Source: Massilia frigida
GTDB lineage: Bacteria; Pseudomonadota; Gammaproteobacteria; Burkholderiales; Burkholderiaceae_D
NCBI RefSeq assembly: GCF_011682175.1
Contig: NZ_WHJG01000002.1
Span: 124,001-188,000, forward strand
Length of the DNA: 64,000 nucleotides
Direction: 5' to 3'
This document shows, one piece after another, positions 7,700-15,385 of the stretch (the stretch's first letter is position 1; every line of letters begins with the position of its first letter). Under the pieces are notes generated by a model, which was not told the origin of the DNA, did not search any database, and was given only the letters and a program-made list of their open reading frames with translations. The position numbers and the translations under genes were made by a program.

Positions 7700-9847
7700 T
7701 TAAGAGAAGATGGTGTCGTCGGCCAGTTGGCGCGATGAGCGCATCAGCGCCGAGACATCGAGGATCAGCGACACACCACCATCGCCCAGGATGGTGGCAC
7801 CGGAAATCCCGGTCACCTTGCGATAATTCGATTCGAGGTTCTTGACCACGACCTGCTGCTGGCCGACCAGGTCGTCGACAAACAGCCCGGCCTTGCGCCC
7901 GTCCGACTCCAGGATCACCACGATGCCTTCGCACGGATTGGTAAAGCGCGGCACGATGTCGAACATCTGGTACAGCGGGATCAGGGGCAGGTATTCGCCG
8001 CGCACCTTGATCACCGGGCCGCGTCCGGAAATTTCCTTGATGTCTTCCGGGGACGGCTGCAGCGACTCGACCACGAAGCCGAGCGGCAGGATGTAGACTT
8101 CCTCGCCGCAGCGGATCGACATGCCGTCCAGGATCGCCAGCGTGAGCGGCAGCGAGATCGAGATGGTGGTGCCGAAGCCCTTGGCCGAGCGGATGTCGAC
8201 CGAGCCGCCCATGGCCATGATGTTGCGCTTGACGACATCCATGCCCACCCCGCGCCCCGACACGTCGGTCACCGTTTCGGCGGTCGAAAAGCCCGGCGCG
8301 AAGATCAGCTGCCACACATCCGCGTCGCTCATGTTGTCGTTCACCGGCAGCCCGTTCTGGACGGCCTTGGCCAGGATCCGTGCGCGGTTCAGGCCAGCGC
8401 CGTCGTCCGACACTTCGATGACGATATTGCCGCCCTGGTGGCCGGCCGAGAGGAACAGGCGCCCCGCTTCGGTCTTGCCGGCGGCGGCGCGCGCTTCCGG
8501 CATTTCGATGCCGTGGTCGATGCTGTTGCGTACCAGGTGGGTGAGCGGATCGACGATGCGCTCGATCAGGCCCTTGTCCAGTTCGGTGGCGGCGCCGTTG
8601 GTGATGAAGTCGACCTTCTTGCCCAATTTGGCCGCCAGGTCGCGCACCATGCGCGGAAAGCGCGAGAACACGAAATCCATCGGCATCATGCGGATCGACA
8701 TGACCGCTTCCTGCAGGTCGCGCGTATTGCGCGTGAGCTGGCTGACGCTGTTCAACAGGCGCTCGTGCAGCATCGGGTCGAGCGCGTCGCTGCGCTGCTC
8801 GATCATGGCCTGGGTGATCACCAGTTCGCCGATCAGGTTGATCAGCTGGTCGACCTTTTCGATCGAGACGCGGATCGACGACGATTCGGCGGCAGCGTGC
8901 TTGTCGTCTTTTTTGACGACCTTTTTCTCGGCCGTCTCGGTGACGTCGAGCGGCTCGGCGCGCGCGGCGGCCGGCGCGGCACTGGCCGGCGGCGGCGCCA
9001 CAATGCCGGCCGTGGCGCGGATATGTTCGATCGGCTGGAAGAAGCCGTAGCCGCGCTCTTCGTCGGTCTTGTCCTGGCTGGCGGCGTCGATCGGGTCGAA
9101 GAAGCCGTAGCCCATGTCGTCTTCGACCTTGGCCCGTTCGCGGTCTTCGATGATCTGCTGCTCGGGCGTGAGCGCGGGCGCCTCGAAGATCTTCAGGTCG
9201 TCGGGATTGAGCACGAACGAGCAGATCGCGATGATGTCATCGAGCGACTCGTGGGTGGTGACGGTGATCGCATGGCGCTCGCCCGGCAGCGGCATGACCG
9301 ACACCCGCCCGAGCAGTCCCAGTTCGGCGGTCAGCGCATTGACGTCGCGCTGCTCCACGTGCGGCATCTCGATGCGGAACCGGCGTCCGCCGCTGCTCAC
9401 ATTGGCCTTGATCGAACTCTGGATGAACGAGGGCGCGGGCGGCGCGGCCACCGGCACCACGTCTTGCGAGAGCTCCTGCAGCATCATGCGCACGTCGGCC
9501 ACGGCATCCTGGTCGACGTGGGCGCCGTTGCGGTGGCCGTCGAGCTGCATCTTGAGGATATCCTTGGCCGCCAAAAACGCGTCCACATGCTCGGCGGTGA
9601 GCGCCATTTCACCCTTGCGGATGCGGTCGAGCAGCGACTCCAGGATGTGCGTCACTTCGGTCATGTCGTTCAGGCCGAACGTCGACGAACCGCCCTTGAT
9701 CGAGTGGGCGGTGCGGAAAATGGCGTTCAGGTCTTCCGGATCCGGCGACGCAATGTCGACGGCCAGCAGCAGACGCTCTTTTTCGGCCAGCAATTCTTCG
9801 GCTTCATCGAAGAAGACCTGGAAAAACTGGCTTATGTCGATGGTCAT
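7700..9847 (-). CDS. cheA: Chemotaxis histidine kinase CheA
   Basis: 715 aa. The HPt domain carries phospho-accepting His48 (FRTAHSIKGG). A long, low-complexity linker (about residues 110-320) replaces or contains a CheY-binding region and holds two copies of a GYGFF(D/Q)PI motif. The dimerisation helices (IRVSIEKVDQLINLIGEL) are followed by the HATPase domain with N (LTHLVRNSIDHGIE), G1 (VSDDGAGLN) and G2 (VSGRGVGMDVVK) boxes, and the C-terminal CheW-like domain. CheA autophosphorylates when receptors are unstimulated and passes phosphate to CheY and CheB. All kinase motifs are intact. Confidence 0.96.
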   Translation of the reverse strand: MTIDISQFFQVFFDEAEELLAEKERLLLAVDIASPDPEDLNAIFRTAHSIKGGSSTFGLNDMTEVTHILESLLDRIRKGEMALTAEHVDAFLAAKDILKMQLDGHRNGAHVDQDAVADVRMMLQELSQDVVPVAAPPAPSFIQSSIKANVSSGGRRFRIEMPHVEQRDVNALTAELGLLGRVSVMPLPGERHAITVTTHESLDDIIAICSFVLNPDDLKIFEAPALTPEQQIIEDRERAKVEDDMGYGFFDPIDAASQDKTDEERGYGFFQPIEHIRATAGIVAPPPASAAPAAARAEPLDVTETAEKKVVKKDDKHAAAESSSIRVSIEKVDQLINLIGELVITQAMIEQRSDALDPMLHERLLNSVSQLTRNTRDLQEAVMSIRMMPMDFVFSRFPRMVRDLAAKLGKKVDFITNGAATELDKGLIERIVDPLTHLVRNSIDHGIEMPEARAAAGKTEAGRLFLSAGHQGGNIVIEVSDDGAGLNRARILAKAVQNGLPVNDNMSDADVWQLIFAPGFSTAETVTDVSGRGVGMDVVKRNIMAMGGSVDIRSAKGFGTTISISLPLTLAILDGMSIRCGEEVYILPLGFVVESLQPSPEDIKEISGRGPVIKVRGEYLPLIPLYQMFDIVPRFTNPCEGIVVILESDGRKAGLFVDDLVGQQQVVVKNLESNYRKVTGISGATILGDGGVSLILDVSALMRSSRQLADDTIFS

Positions 9848-9902
9848 GTTCAGACTCCGTGAATTTCGCGATGCATCATTGCGCCTACTCCCACCCCGGT
9901 CA

Positions 9903-10268
9903 TCAGCCGATGACTTTTTTGACCACTTCGATCAGGCGCTGCGGGTCGAACGGCTTGACCAGCCAGCCGTTGGCGCCGGCCGCGCGTCCCTTGGTCTTCA
10001 TTTCGTCGGACGATTCGGTGGTCAGCATCAGGATCGGCACCTTCTGGTACGCGGGCAGGCCGCGCAGCAGCTTGATCAGGGACAGGCCGTCCATGCGCGG
10101 CATGTTCTGGTCGGTCAGCACCAGGTCGACCGTCTGCTGCTTGGCTTTTTCGAGCCCGTCCTGGCCGTCGACCGCTTCCACCACGAGGTAGCCCGCGGCC
10201 TTGAGACTGAATGCCACCATCTGGCGCAGCGAACTGGAATCATCGACTGCGAGTATTGTTTTAGCCAT
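9903..10268 (-). CDS. Second CheY-like response regulator
   Basis: 121 aa stand-alone receiver. Acidic pair Asp9-Asp10, phospho-site Asp53 (VLTDQNMPRMDG), the switch Thr-Thr (MLTTES) and Lys in WLVKPF are present, so it should be phosphorylatable. The residue after the phospho-Asp is Gln rather than the Trp of the other CheY, a subtype common for CheY copies encoded next to cheA. It precedes cheA and follows the second CheZ-like gene, which suggests that the two form a pair. It could bind the motor, act as a phosphate sink, or serve another output; sequence alone does not decide. Confidence 0.9.
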   Translation of the reverse strand: MAKTILAVDDSSSLRQMVAFSLKAAGYLVVEAVDGQDGLEKAKQQTVDLVLTDQNMPRMDGLSLIKLLRGLPAYQKVPILMLTTESSDEMKTKGRAAGANGWLVKPFDPQRLIEVVKKVIG

Positions 10269-10292
10269 TTTTGCTCCTGCTTTTTTTAAATC

Positions 10293-10307
10293 GGGGCACA
10301 GCGCCCC
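10293..10307 (-). other. Intercistronic GGGGC/GCCCC hairpin
   Basis: A 5-bp G/C stem with a 5-nt loop between the CheZ-like stop and the second cheY start. On the transcribed strand it is not followed by a T-run, so it is not a terminator of the usual type. Arms and loop length match the hairpin at 1489-1507. Confidence 0.4.
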
Positions 10308-10326
10308 TAATCATCGAGAGTGAACC

Positions 10327-10875
10327 TTAAAACAGTTCTATGTCGCCACTTTCCAGATGCTGCTGATTGACTGCTTTTCTTAGTACACTGCGTAATTCGA
10401 GCGACTGGATCGCCAGCGCCATGCTGACCTTGCCGAGCAGTTCGACGATTTCCTCGCTGCCCGCTTCCGGCACGATGTCGGCGCCATGCGAGCCCAGGGT
10501 GCCGAGAAATTCGCGCAGGCCGGTCACGCGTTTCAGGGTACGGTCGATCAGCTGGCTGGTCATGTCCTGGAACTGCATGCTGGTGATGGCCGTGTTCACG
10601 TAGGCACCGATTTCGTCGGACATGGCACTCAGGCGCGCGCCATCCTCCGCGCTCGGGGTGCCGCCGGCCAGCAGCAGGTTGATGGTGTCCTGCTGGGCCC
10701 CGACCGCGGTGTGGATCGCCATGAAGCTGCTGGTGAGCTTGTCGATGGCTTCCTCCAGCAGCAGCTCGGTCTGGATCAGATCGGTCTCGACTTCCGTCAG
10801 GTGCTTCTTGCCGTGATCCGACACGCCAGACAGCAAGCGCTTCACGTGCGAGCCCAGTATTTTCTTTCTTGTCAT
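10327..10875 (-). CDS. CheZ-like phosphatase (second copy)
   Basis: About 182 aa, mostly helical. The segment SMQFQDMTSQLIDRTLKRV matches the CheZ catalytic motif (QD..(G/S)Q with the essential Asp and Gln), and the C-terminus LESGDIELF resembles a CheY-binding tail. Similarity outside the motif is low, so this is a divergent CheZ-family protein rather than a recent duplicate of cheZ at 1531-2196. The start is the ATG giving MTRKKILGSHVK, supported by a strong GGGGAGAGGG site; the longer reading frame upstream is a non-coding shadow over the motB 3' end. It lies between motB and the second cheY, which makes that CheY its likely substrate. The phosphatase function is inferred from the motif. 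Confidence 0.8.
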   Translation of the reverse strand: MTRKKILGSHVKRLLSGVSDHGKKHLTEVETDLIQTELLLEEAIDKLTSSFMAIHTAVGAQQDTINLLLAGGTPSAEDGARLSAMSDEIGAYVNTAITSMQFQDMTSQLIDRTLKRVTGLREFLGTLGSHGADIVPEAGSEEIVELLGKVSMALAIQSLELRSVLRKAVNQQHLESGDIELF

Positions 10876-10903
10876 TCGCCCTCTCCCCTGTCTTTCCTGT
10901 CCA

Positions 10904-11845
10904 TCATGGCGCTGCCTTCGGTGCCGCTGTTTGCCCTGCCGCCGGCGTAGCGATGCCCGGCTGCTCCGGCACCTCCAGCGAGGCGCCATCGCGCATCACC
11001 GCTTCTTCGGTCCGCTTGTTCATGACGATAATGCTGATCCGCCGGTTCATCGCGGAAAACGGGTCCTGGCGGTCCAGCGGCGCGGCCGCGGCCAGCCCCA
11101 CCACGCGCAGGATCTTGGCGTCGCTCATACCGCCGATGACCAGTTCGCGGCGCGAGGCGTTGGCCCGGTCGGCCGACAATTCCCAGTTGCTGTAGCCGGT
11201 GTCGCTCATGTAGGGCGTCGAATCGGTGTGGCCCGACAGGCCGATCCGGTTCGGTACGTCGTTCAGGACAATGCCGATCACGTGCAGGATGTCGCGCGTG
11301 TACGGCTGCAGTTCGGCCTTGGCCAGGTTGAACATGGGCCGGTTCAATTCATCCACGATCTGGATCCGCAAGCCTTCGCTGGTGATATCGAGCAGCAGCT
11401 GGTTCTTGTACTTTTTCAGCAGCGGATTGGCATCGATGGTCGCTTCCAGCTTGGCCTTGAGCGTTTTCAGGCGGTCCGCCTCGGCCGCTTCGAGGATCGC
11501 CTTGGCGGTCTTCAGATCCACGGTTTTCTTGCCCGGATCGTTGCTGCCACGCTTGACCTGGCCGTTGCGGCGCGACAGGTCTTGCCCGCCGCCCTGCACG
11601 ATCGAGGAACTGTCGCCGCTGCCCGAGCCGCCCGCCAGCGCCACCTTCAGCGGGGTCTGGAAAAAATCGGAAATGCCATTCAGGTCACCCTTGCTGGTCG
11701 AGCCCAGCAGCCACATGAGCAGGAAGAAGGCCATCATCGCTGTCACGAAGTCGGCGTAGGCAATCTTCCAGGCGCCGCCGTGGTGGCCGCCGGCGGTCTT
11801 CTTGATGCGTTTGACGATAATCGGGCGCAGGCCTTCATCGGACAT
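10904..11845 (-). CDS. motB: Flagellar stator protein MotB
   Basis: 313 aa. One N-terminal TM helix (about residues 28-48) holds the proton-carrying Asp in WKIAYADFVTAMMAFFLLMWLL, followed by a plug/linker and an OmpA-like peptidoglycan-binding domain (IGLSGHTDSTPY, then NWELSADRANASRREL). MotB anchors the stator to the cell wall and forms the ion channel with MotA. The Asp and lack of sodium-type features suggest a proton-driven stator. It lies 56 bp after motA, and its C-terminal tail is Ala/Pro-rich. Confidence 0.96.
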   Translation of the reverse strand: MSDEGLRPIIVKRIKKTAGGHHGGAWKIAYADFVTAMMAFFLLMWLLGSTSKGDLNGISDFFQTPLKVALAGGSGSGDSSSIVQGGGQDLSRRNGQVKRGSNDPGKKTVDLKTAKAILEAAEADRLKTLKAKLEATIDANPLLKKYKNQLLLDITSEGLRIQIVDELNRPMFNLAKAELQPYTRDILHVIGIVLNDVPNRIGLSGHTDSTPYMSDTGYSNWELSADRANASRRELVIGGMSDAKILRVVGLAAAAPLDRQDPFSAMNRRISIIVMNKRTEEAVMRDGASLEVPEQPGIATPAAGQTAAPKAAP

Positions 11846-11901
11846 AAGCGCTCCGTGCGGTCGGCATCATGCAAAAAGAAGGGGCGCTGTGCATGATGGG
11901 C

Positions 11902-12762
11902 TTATTTGGTCTTCGATTTCTTGATGTGCTCTTCCAGCTCGGCAAAGGTCGGGCGCTCGGTCGAATACAGCACCTTGCGGCCGAATTCGACCGCCAGCGC
12001 CGGCGCGTAACCGTTCAGGCTAGCCAGCAGGGTCACTTTCACGCACTGGAACATCTTGGTCGACTCTTCCAGCTTCTGTTCGAGCAGGCTGGCCAGCGGG
12101 CCGACGAAGCCGTACGCCAGCAAAATGCCCAGAAACGTACCGACCAGCGCCTTGGCGATCAGGATGCCCAGCTCGGCCGGCGGAATGCCGACCGATTCCA
12201 TCGTGTGCACCACGCCCATCACCGCGGCCACGATGCCGAACGCCGGCAAGCCATCGCCCAGCTTGGCGATGCAATGAGCCGGCACCGCGCCTTCATGGTG
12301 GTGCGTTTCAATTTCGTTATCCATCAGATTTTCAATCTGGAAAGCGTCCATATTTCCCGATACCATCAGCCGTAGATAATCGGTCATGAATTCAACAATA
12401 TGGTGATCGGACAGCACGCCGGGATACTTTGAAAATACCGGGCTTTGTTCCGGGTTTTCGATATCGCCTTCGATCGACATCAAGCCTTCCTTGCGCACTT
12501 TGGAAAGGACGTCGAACAGCAGCGACATCATTTCCATATACAGGTCCTTGGTATAACGCGAGCCCTTGAACAGGGCGGGCACCGCCTTGAGCGTGGCCTT
12601 GATCGATTTGCCATTATTGCCGACAAAGAAAGCGCCCAAAGCCGCACCGCCGATCATCACCAGTTCGAGCGGCTGGAACAGCGACGCGAGGTGGCCGCCA
12701 CTGGCGGCAAAGCCACCGAAGACCGACCCGCAAACGATGATGTATCCGAGTATGACTAACAA
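11902..12762 (-). CDS. motA: Flagellar stator protein MotA
   Basis: 286 aa inner-membrane protein of the MotA/TolQ/ExbB group. It begins MLVILGYIIVCGSVFGGF, has four TM helices (about 1-25, 33-50, 168-190, 198-222) and a large cytoplasmic loop that contacts FliG, with conserved GMGVVHTME-type segment seen here as GVVHTMESVG. The start codon appears to be TTG behind GGGAG about 10 nt upstream, because no ATG or GTG fits the conserved N-terminus. It is the first gene after an approximately 190-bp gap that probably carries its own promoter. Confidence 0.95.
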   Translation of the reverse strand: MLVILGYIIVCGSVFGGFAASGGHLASLFQPLELVMIGGAALGAFFVGNNGKSIKATLKAVPALFKGSRYTKDLYMEMMSLLFDVLSKVRKEGLMSIEGDIENPEQSPVFSKYPGVLSDHHIVEFMTDYLRLMVSGNMDAFQIENLMDNEIETHHHEGAVPAHCIAKLGDGLPAFGIVAAVMGVVHTMESVGIPPAELGILIAKALVGTFLGILLAYGFVGPLASLLEQKLEESTKMFQCVKVTLLASLNGYAPALAVEFGRKVLYSTERPTFAELEEHIKKSKTK

Positions 12763-12948
12763 AGTGCGCTGACTCCCAAGGTGGAAAGAGCTCGGGCAGC
12801 GCCCGACGTTTTAAAGATAACAACGCCAGTATATGAATGGCAATTTATGCTGGCGGATCTTTAAAAAGCTCGATTCATTTAATTTACATACGGAACTACA
12901 ATAGCGTGAGACGGCCCGAGCGGCAAGGAAAACCCTCCCGGTTGTCTC
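12763..12948 (-). promoter_or_regulatory. motA upstream region with dyad
   Basis: This 186-bp AT-richer gap separates the methyltransferase gene from motA and is the likely site of a mot-che promoter. It contains an imperfect dyad with arms GCCAGTATA and TATGCTGGC (12825-12854), a possible operator, and a small CGGGC/GCCCG hairpin (12793-12811) near the ribosome-binding site. I could not match a clear sigma-28 box. Confidence 0.4.
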
Positions 12949-13767
12949 CTAAAAGTGCCATCCGTACAGAGGCGCGCCACGCCCTGTAGGCATAAGAATA
13001 ATATCCGGTGTTTTTTCCGTTATCAGAAACTCATAACTGAGCAACATGGCGCCCGGGCGCATCTCGCGCGAGGCCTTGTTCCATAGGGCGCTCATGGCCG
13101 CCGGCGACAGATAAGCGAACACCGCGTCGTAGTTACTCAGATCAAGATTGTCGTAATCGCCACGCACGAAACGGGCACGGCTGCCGCTCAGGCGCGCGCG
13201 CAGCCAGCTGAGCAGCCACGGCAGCGGCGCCAGTTCGATGCCCACGAATTGCGAGGCCGGGCGGCGCCGCGCCATCTCCATCGTAAAACCGCCCAGGCCG
13301 CTGCCGATATCGACCACCAGCAGCGGCTTGTCGTTCGGCAGCAGTTTGTCGACTTCATTCCACACCCATTTGCCGGACGGGTAATACGGCACCTGGGTGC
13401 GGAAGGTCGACCAGTACAGCGCCAGCAGGAACAGGAAGAAGCCGAGAAACAGCAGCGGCGGAATTTGCAGGCGGTGGGTGCCCATCAGTGCCAGGGGAAA
13501 CACCAGCTGGATGCCGAGCCACCACACGGCCAGGCCGCGCAGGCGCGTGAGGGCGCAAGCCAGGATGCCCTGGACCAGGGCCGCGTCGGCATACGACACG
13601 CTGGCGCCGGCGCGCGCCAGCAGGAATACCACGACCAGGGTCAGCGGACAGGCGGCGCATTGCAGCACCAGTGCCTGCACCGCGGGCGCGCGCCAGATGC
13701 GGCGAAGGGCAAGACTTGCGCCCTGCCCTTCGGCCTTGCCGCGCACAACGTGGCCGGGGCCGGTCAC
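12949..13767 (-). CDS. Membrane-associated SAM-dependent methyltransferase
   Basis: About 272 aa. The N-terminal 120 residues hold three or four hydrophobic helices (around ALVLQCAACPLTLVVVFLLA, LAVWWLGIQLVFPLALM and PPLLFLGFFLFLLALYW). A Rossmann methyltransferase domain follows, with motif I VVDIGSGLGGFTMEMA and acidic motif II FVGIEL. The GTG start overlaps the flhC stop (GTGA), so translation is coupled to the flagellar master regulator. Its substrate is unknown; a membrane or flagellar substrate is conceivable, but that is inference from context. The reading frame extends further upstream, but that part overlaps flhC and is a shadow. Confidence 0.75.
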   Translation of the reverse strand: MTGPGHVVRGKAEGQGASLALRRIWRAPAVQALVLQCAACPLTLVVVFLLARAGASVSYADAALVQGILACALTRLRGLAVWWLGIQLVFPLALMGTHRLQIPPLLFLGFFLFLLALYWSTFRTQVPYYPSGKWVWNEVDKLLPNDKPLLVVDIGSGLGGFTMEMARRRPASQFVGIELAPLPWLLSWLRARLSGSRARFVRGDYDNLDLSNYDAVFAYLSPAAMSALWNKASREMRPGAMLLSYEFLITEKTPDIILMPTGRGAPLYGWHF

Positions 13768-14357
13768 GCGTTCAGGAGCGCGGCAGCGGCGTGCGCGTCC
13801 CTGGCATCGCTCGCGTCCTTGGCATCCTTGGCATCCTTGACCTTCTTGGTCTTGCCGGCGCGCGAAGGCATATTGCACAGGCCGCACTGGTAAGCGTGGT
13901 TCAGGTCGAGGCAATCGACCACGAACTTGCCCTGGCACTTGTCGCACGGGGCCATGGCCAGCATTTTGCTCTGGAAAAAGCGCACCAGGGTCCACGCGCG
14001 CGTCAGCGACAGCAGCGGTTCGACCCCGGGCTCGGGCGGCATTTGTTCGAGGTACAGCTTGTACGCCTTCATGACCGCTTCGATGCCGCTGGCGCCGGCG
14101 TGGTCGGTGAGGAATTTATGGATATTGATGAACAGCGAGGAGTGGATATTCGGCTGCCAGGTGAGGAACCAGTCGGTCGAAAAAGGCAGCATGCCCTTCG
14201 GCGGCGAGACGCCCTTGAGTTCCTTGTACAGCTTGAGCAAGCGTTCGCGCGAGAGCGAGACCTCGGTTTCGAGCAGTTGCAGGCGGGCGCCAAGGTGAAT
14301 CAATTCGATCGCCAGCTGGATTTCCTGGGCTTCCGATACGACGCTTTTCTTGGACAT
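13764..14357 (-). CDS. flhC: Flagellar master regulator subunit FlhC
   Basis: 197 aa. With FlhD it forms the FlhD4C2 activator of class II flagellar promoters. The zinc site is visible: CDKCQGKF and, after a loop, YQCGLCNMP supply four Cys. The core matches the usual length, but the C-terminus continues as a KDA/SDA/RDA repeat (about residues 172-189), encoded by an imperfect 9-bp tandem repeat. The start is the ATG giving MSKKSVVSEAQE. It lies 57 bp after flhD and overlaps the methyltransferase start. Confidence 0.96.
   Translation of the reverse strand: MSKKSVVSEAQEIQLAIELIHLGARLQLLETEVSLSRERLLKLYKELKGVSPPKGMLPFSTDWFLTWQPNIHSSLFINIHKFLTDHAGASGIEAVMKAYKLYLEQMPPEPGVEPLLSLTRAWTLVRFFQSKMLAMAPCDKCQGKFVVDCLDLNHAYQCGLCNMPSRAGKTKKVKDAKDAKDASDARDAHAAAALLNA
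13790..13851. repeat. 9-bp tandem repeat in flhC 3' end
   Basis: Imperfect repeats of a 9-mer of the type CTTGGCATC, including two adjacent exact copies, code for the charged Lys/Arg-Asp-Ala tail of FlhC. Such short in-frame repeats can change copy number by slippage without breaking the frame. Confidence 0.7.
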
Positions 14358-14414
14358 GAAGACTCCCGGCGTTGCTGTTTTCAGCGACGATGGCTGCAAA
14401 AAAGCCAACGAGCG

Positions 14415-14732
14415 TTAAACGATTTCTTCGACAGCCTGGCCGGCCATCAGGATGGCGGCGTGGGACTGGGCGAGAACACGGTCTTTGCTGTTGTTGGTCA
14501 ACATCGACAGAATAGCACTGTCGTCGAAACGGAAGCGCGCGAGCATCATGTTGCCGCCGGCCAGCTTCAGGATCTGGGAATTGCTCATGTTTTCGATCAG
14601 CTCGGCGATATCCGCCGAAATCCCGAGACGGAAGATCGCGGTCACTTTGTCGGCGCGGATCATCTGCTGGGCGAGCATCAGGTAGCTCAGGTTCGCATCA
14701 CGAATTTCAGCCATCATGTCGTTCGCAGTCAT
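14415..14732 (-). CDS. flhD: Flagellar master regulator subunit FlhD
   Basis: 105 aa, typical FlhD length. It has the conserved start IRDANLSYLMLAQQMIRADK and the helical DNA-contact region (ADIAELIENMSNSQILKLA). FlhD dimerises and partners FlhC in the heterohexameric activator at the top of the flagellar hierarchy. It is the first gene of the minus-strand run, with about 650 bp of intergenic DNA upstream, consistent with a highly regulated promoter. Confidence 0.95.
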   Translation of the reverse strand: MTANDMMAEIRDANLSYLMLAQQMIRADKVTAIFRLGISADIAELIENMSNSQILKLAGGNMMLARFRFDDSAILSMLTNNSKDRVLAQSHAAILMAGQAVEEIV

Positions 14733-15011
14733 TTTCCGTCTCCTTCAATCCGTTGAAATCTGGCGCTGTGTTCGTATTGCCAGTGAGATAGATTCTGACT
14801 GTACAGCAACAATACGAGAATAGGCGCGCGCCTGTATTTTGGGTGAGGTACAGATGAGGCGAGTCCGTAGGTGTTCGTCCTACGAACCCTGCCGGATCAT
14901 GGTCGCGCCCCTATGAAACCGGGGCGGAAAAGCGAATTGCGGGGCGCGGTACAGCAGACCCGTCGACGTTGTATTTCTGTCGTCTTGTACCGGTTACGTC
15001 AAACTTTTGGA

Positions 15012-15132
15012 GAACTTGAGGGTTTTTTGAAAAAAATTTCGAAAAATCTGAAAATATTTTTAAAGTCCCGCGTGTCTGAGTCTTTTACGGCGGGTGGACG
15101 GGGAACTTGAGGGTAAATCTGAAAAATATTTT
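15012..15132. repeat. Duplicated AT-rich motif
   Basis: GAACTTGAGGGT followed by an AAATCTGAAAATATTTT-like tail occurs at 15012-15060 and again at 15103-15132. The first copy carries an extra stretch of about 20 nt of T/A between the two halves. The two copies are direct repeats in otherwise GC-rich DNA. Confidence 0.7.
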
Positions 15133-15168
15133 CGCTGCCGGCCGGGCACCGCCTGCGAAGTCCCGCTC

Positions 15169-15286
15169 GCTTCGTCGCTGCCCCCGTCGTTGCCGCGTCG
15201 TTCCCGCGTCCTTCCCGCGCCAAGGCGGCACTCGGCGGGAACGACGGGGTTGACCGGAACGACGGGGCTGGCGCAAGCGACGAAGC
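15169..15286. repeat. Nested 118-bp palindrome upstream of kynU
   Basis: Three pairs of perfectly complementary arms are nested: GCTTCGTCGCT (15169) with 15276-15286, CCCCGTCGTT (15182) with 15259-15268, and TCGTTCCCGC (15198) with 15235-15244. Transcribed, this would form a long hairpin about 100 nt before kynU. The TCGTTCCCGC...GCGGGAACGA core resembles the dRS3-like element at 21662-21685. Confidence 0.75.
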
Positions 15287-15385
15287 TGGCAACAGTGACA
15301 GCCCGCTCCTCCCCCCTTAATTTTCTTGCTACACTCCCGCATTGGCTCAAATTAGATGAAGCCTAAAGCATTTTTAAGGTGAACG

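Larger units (their letters stand above)
14733..15385. promoter_or_regulatory. flhD-kynU divergent intergenic region
   Basis: 653 bp without a convincing gene, between divergent flhD and kynU. It should contain both promoters. It holds a duplicated AT-rich motif (15012-15060 and 15103-15132) and a nested palindrome (15169-15286). Short self-complementary sites such as AGGCGCGCGCCT near 14825 are also present. No clear -35/-10 pair could be chosen with confidence. A TAAGGTGA ribosome-binding site immediately precedes the kynU ATG. Confidence 0.6.
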
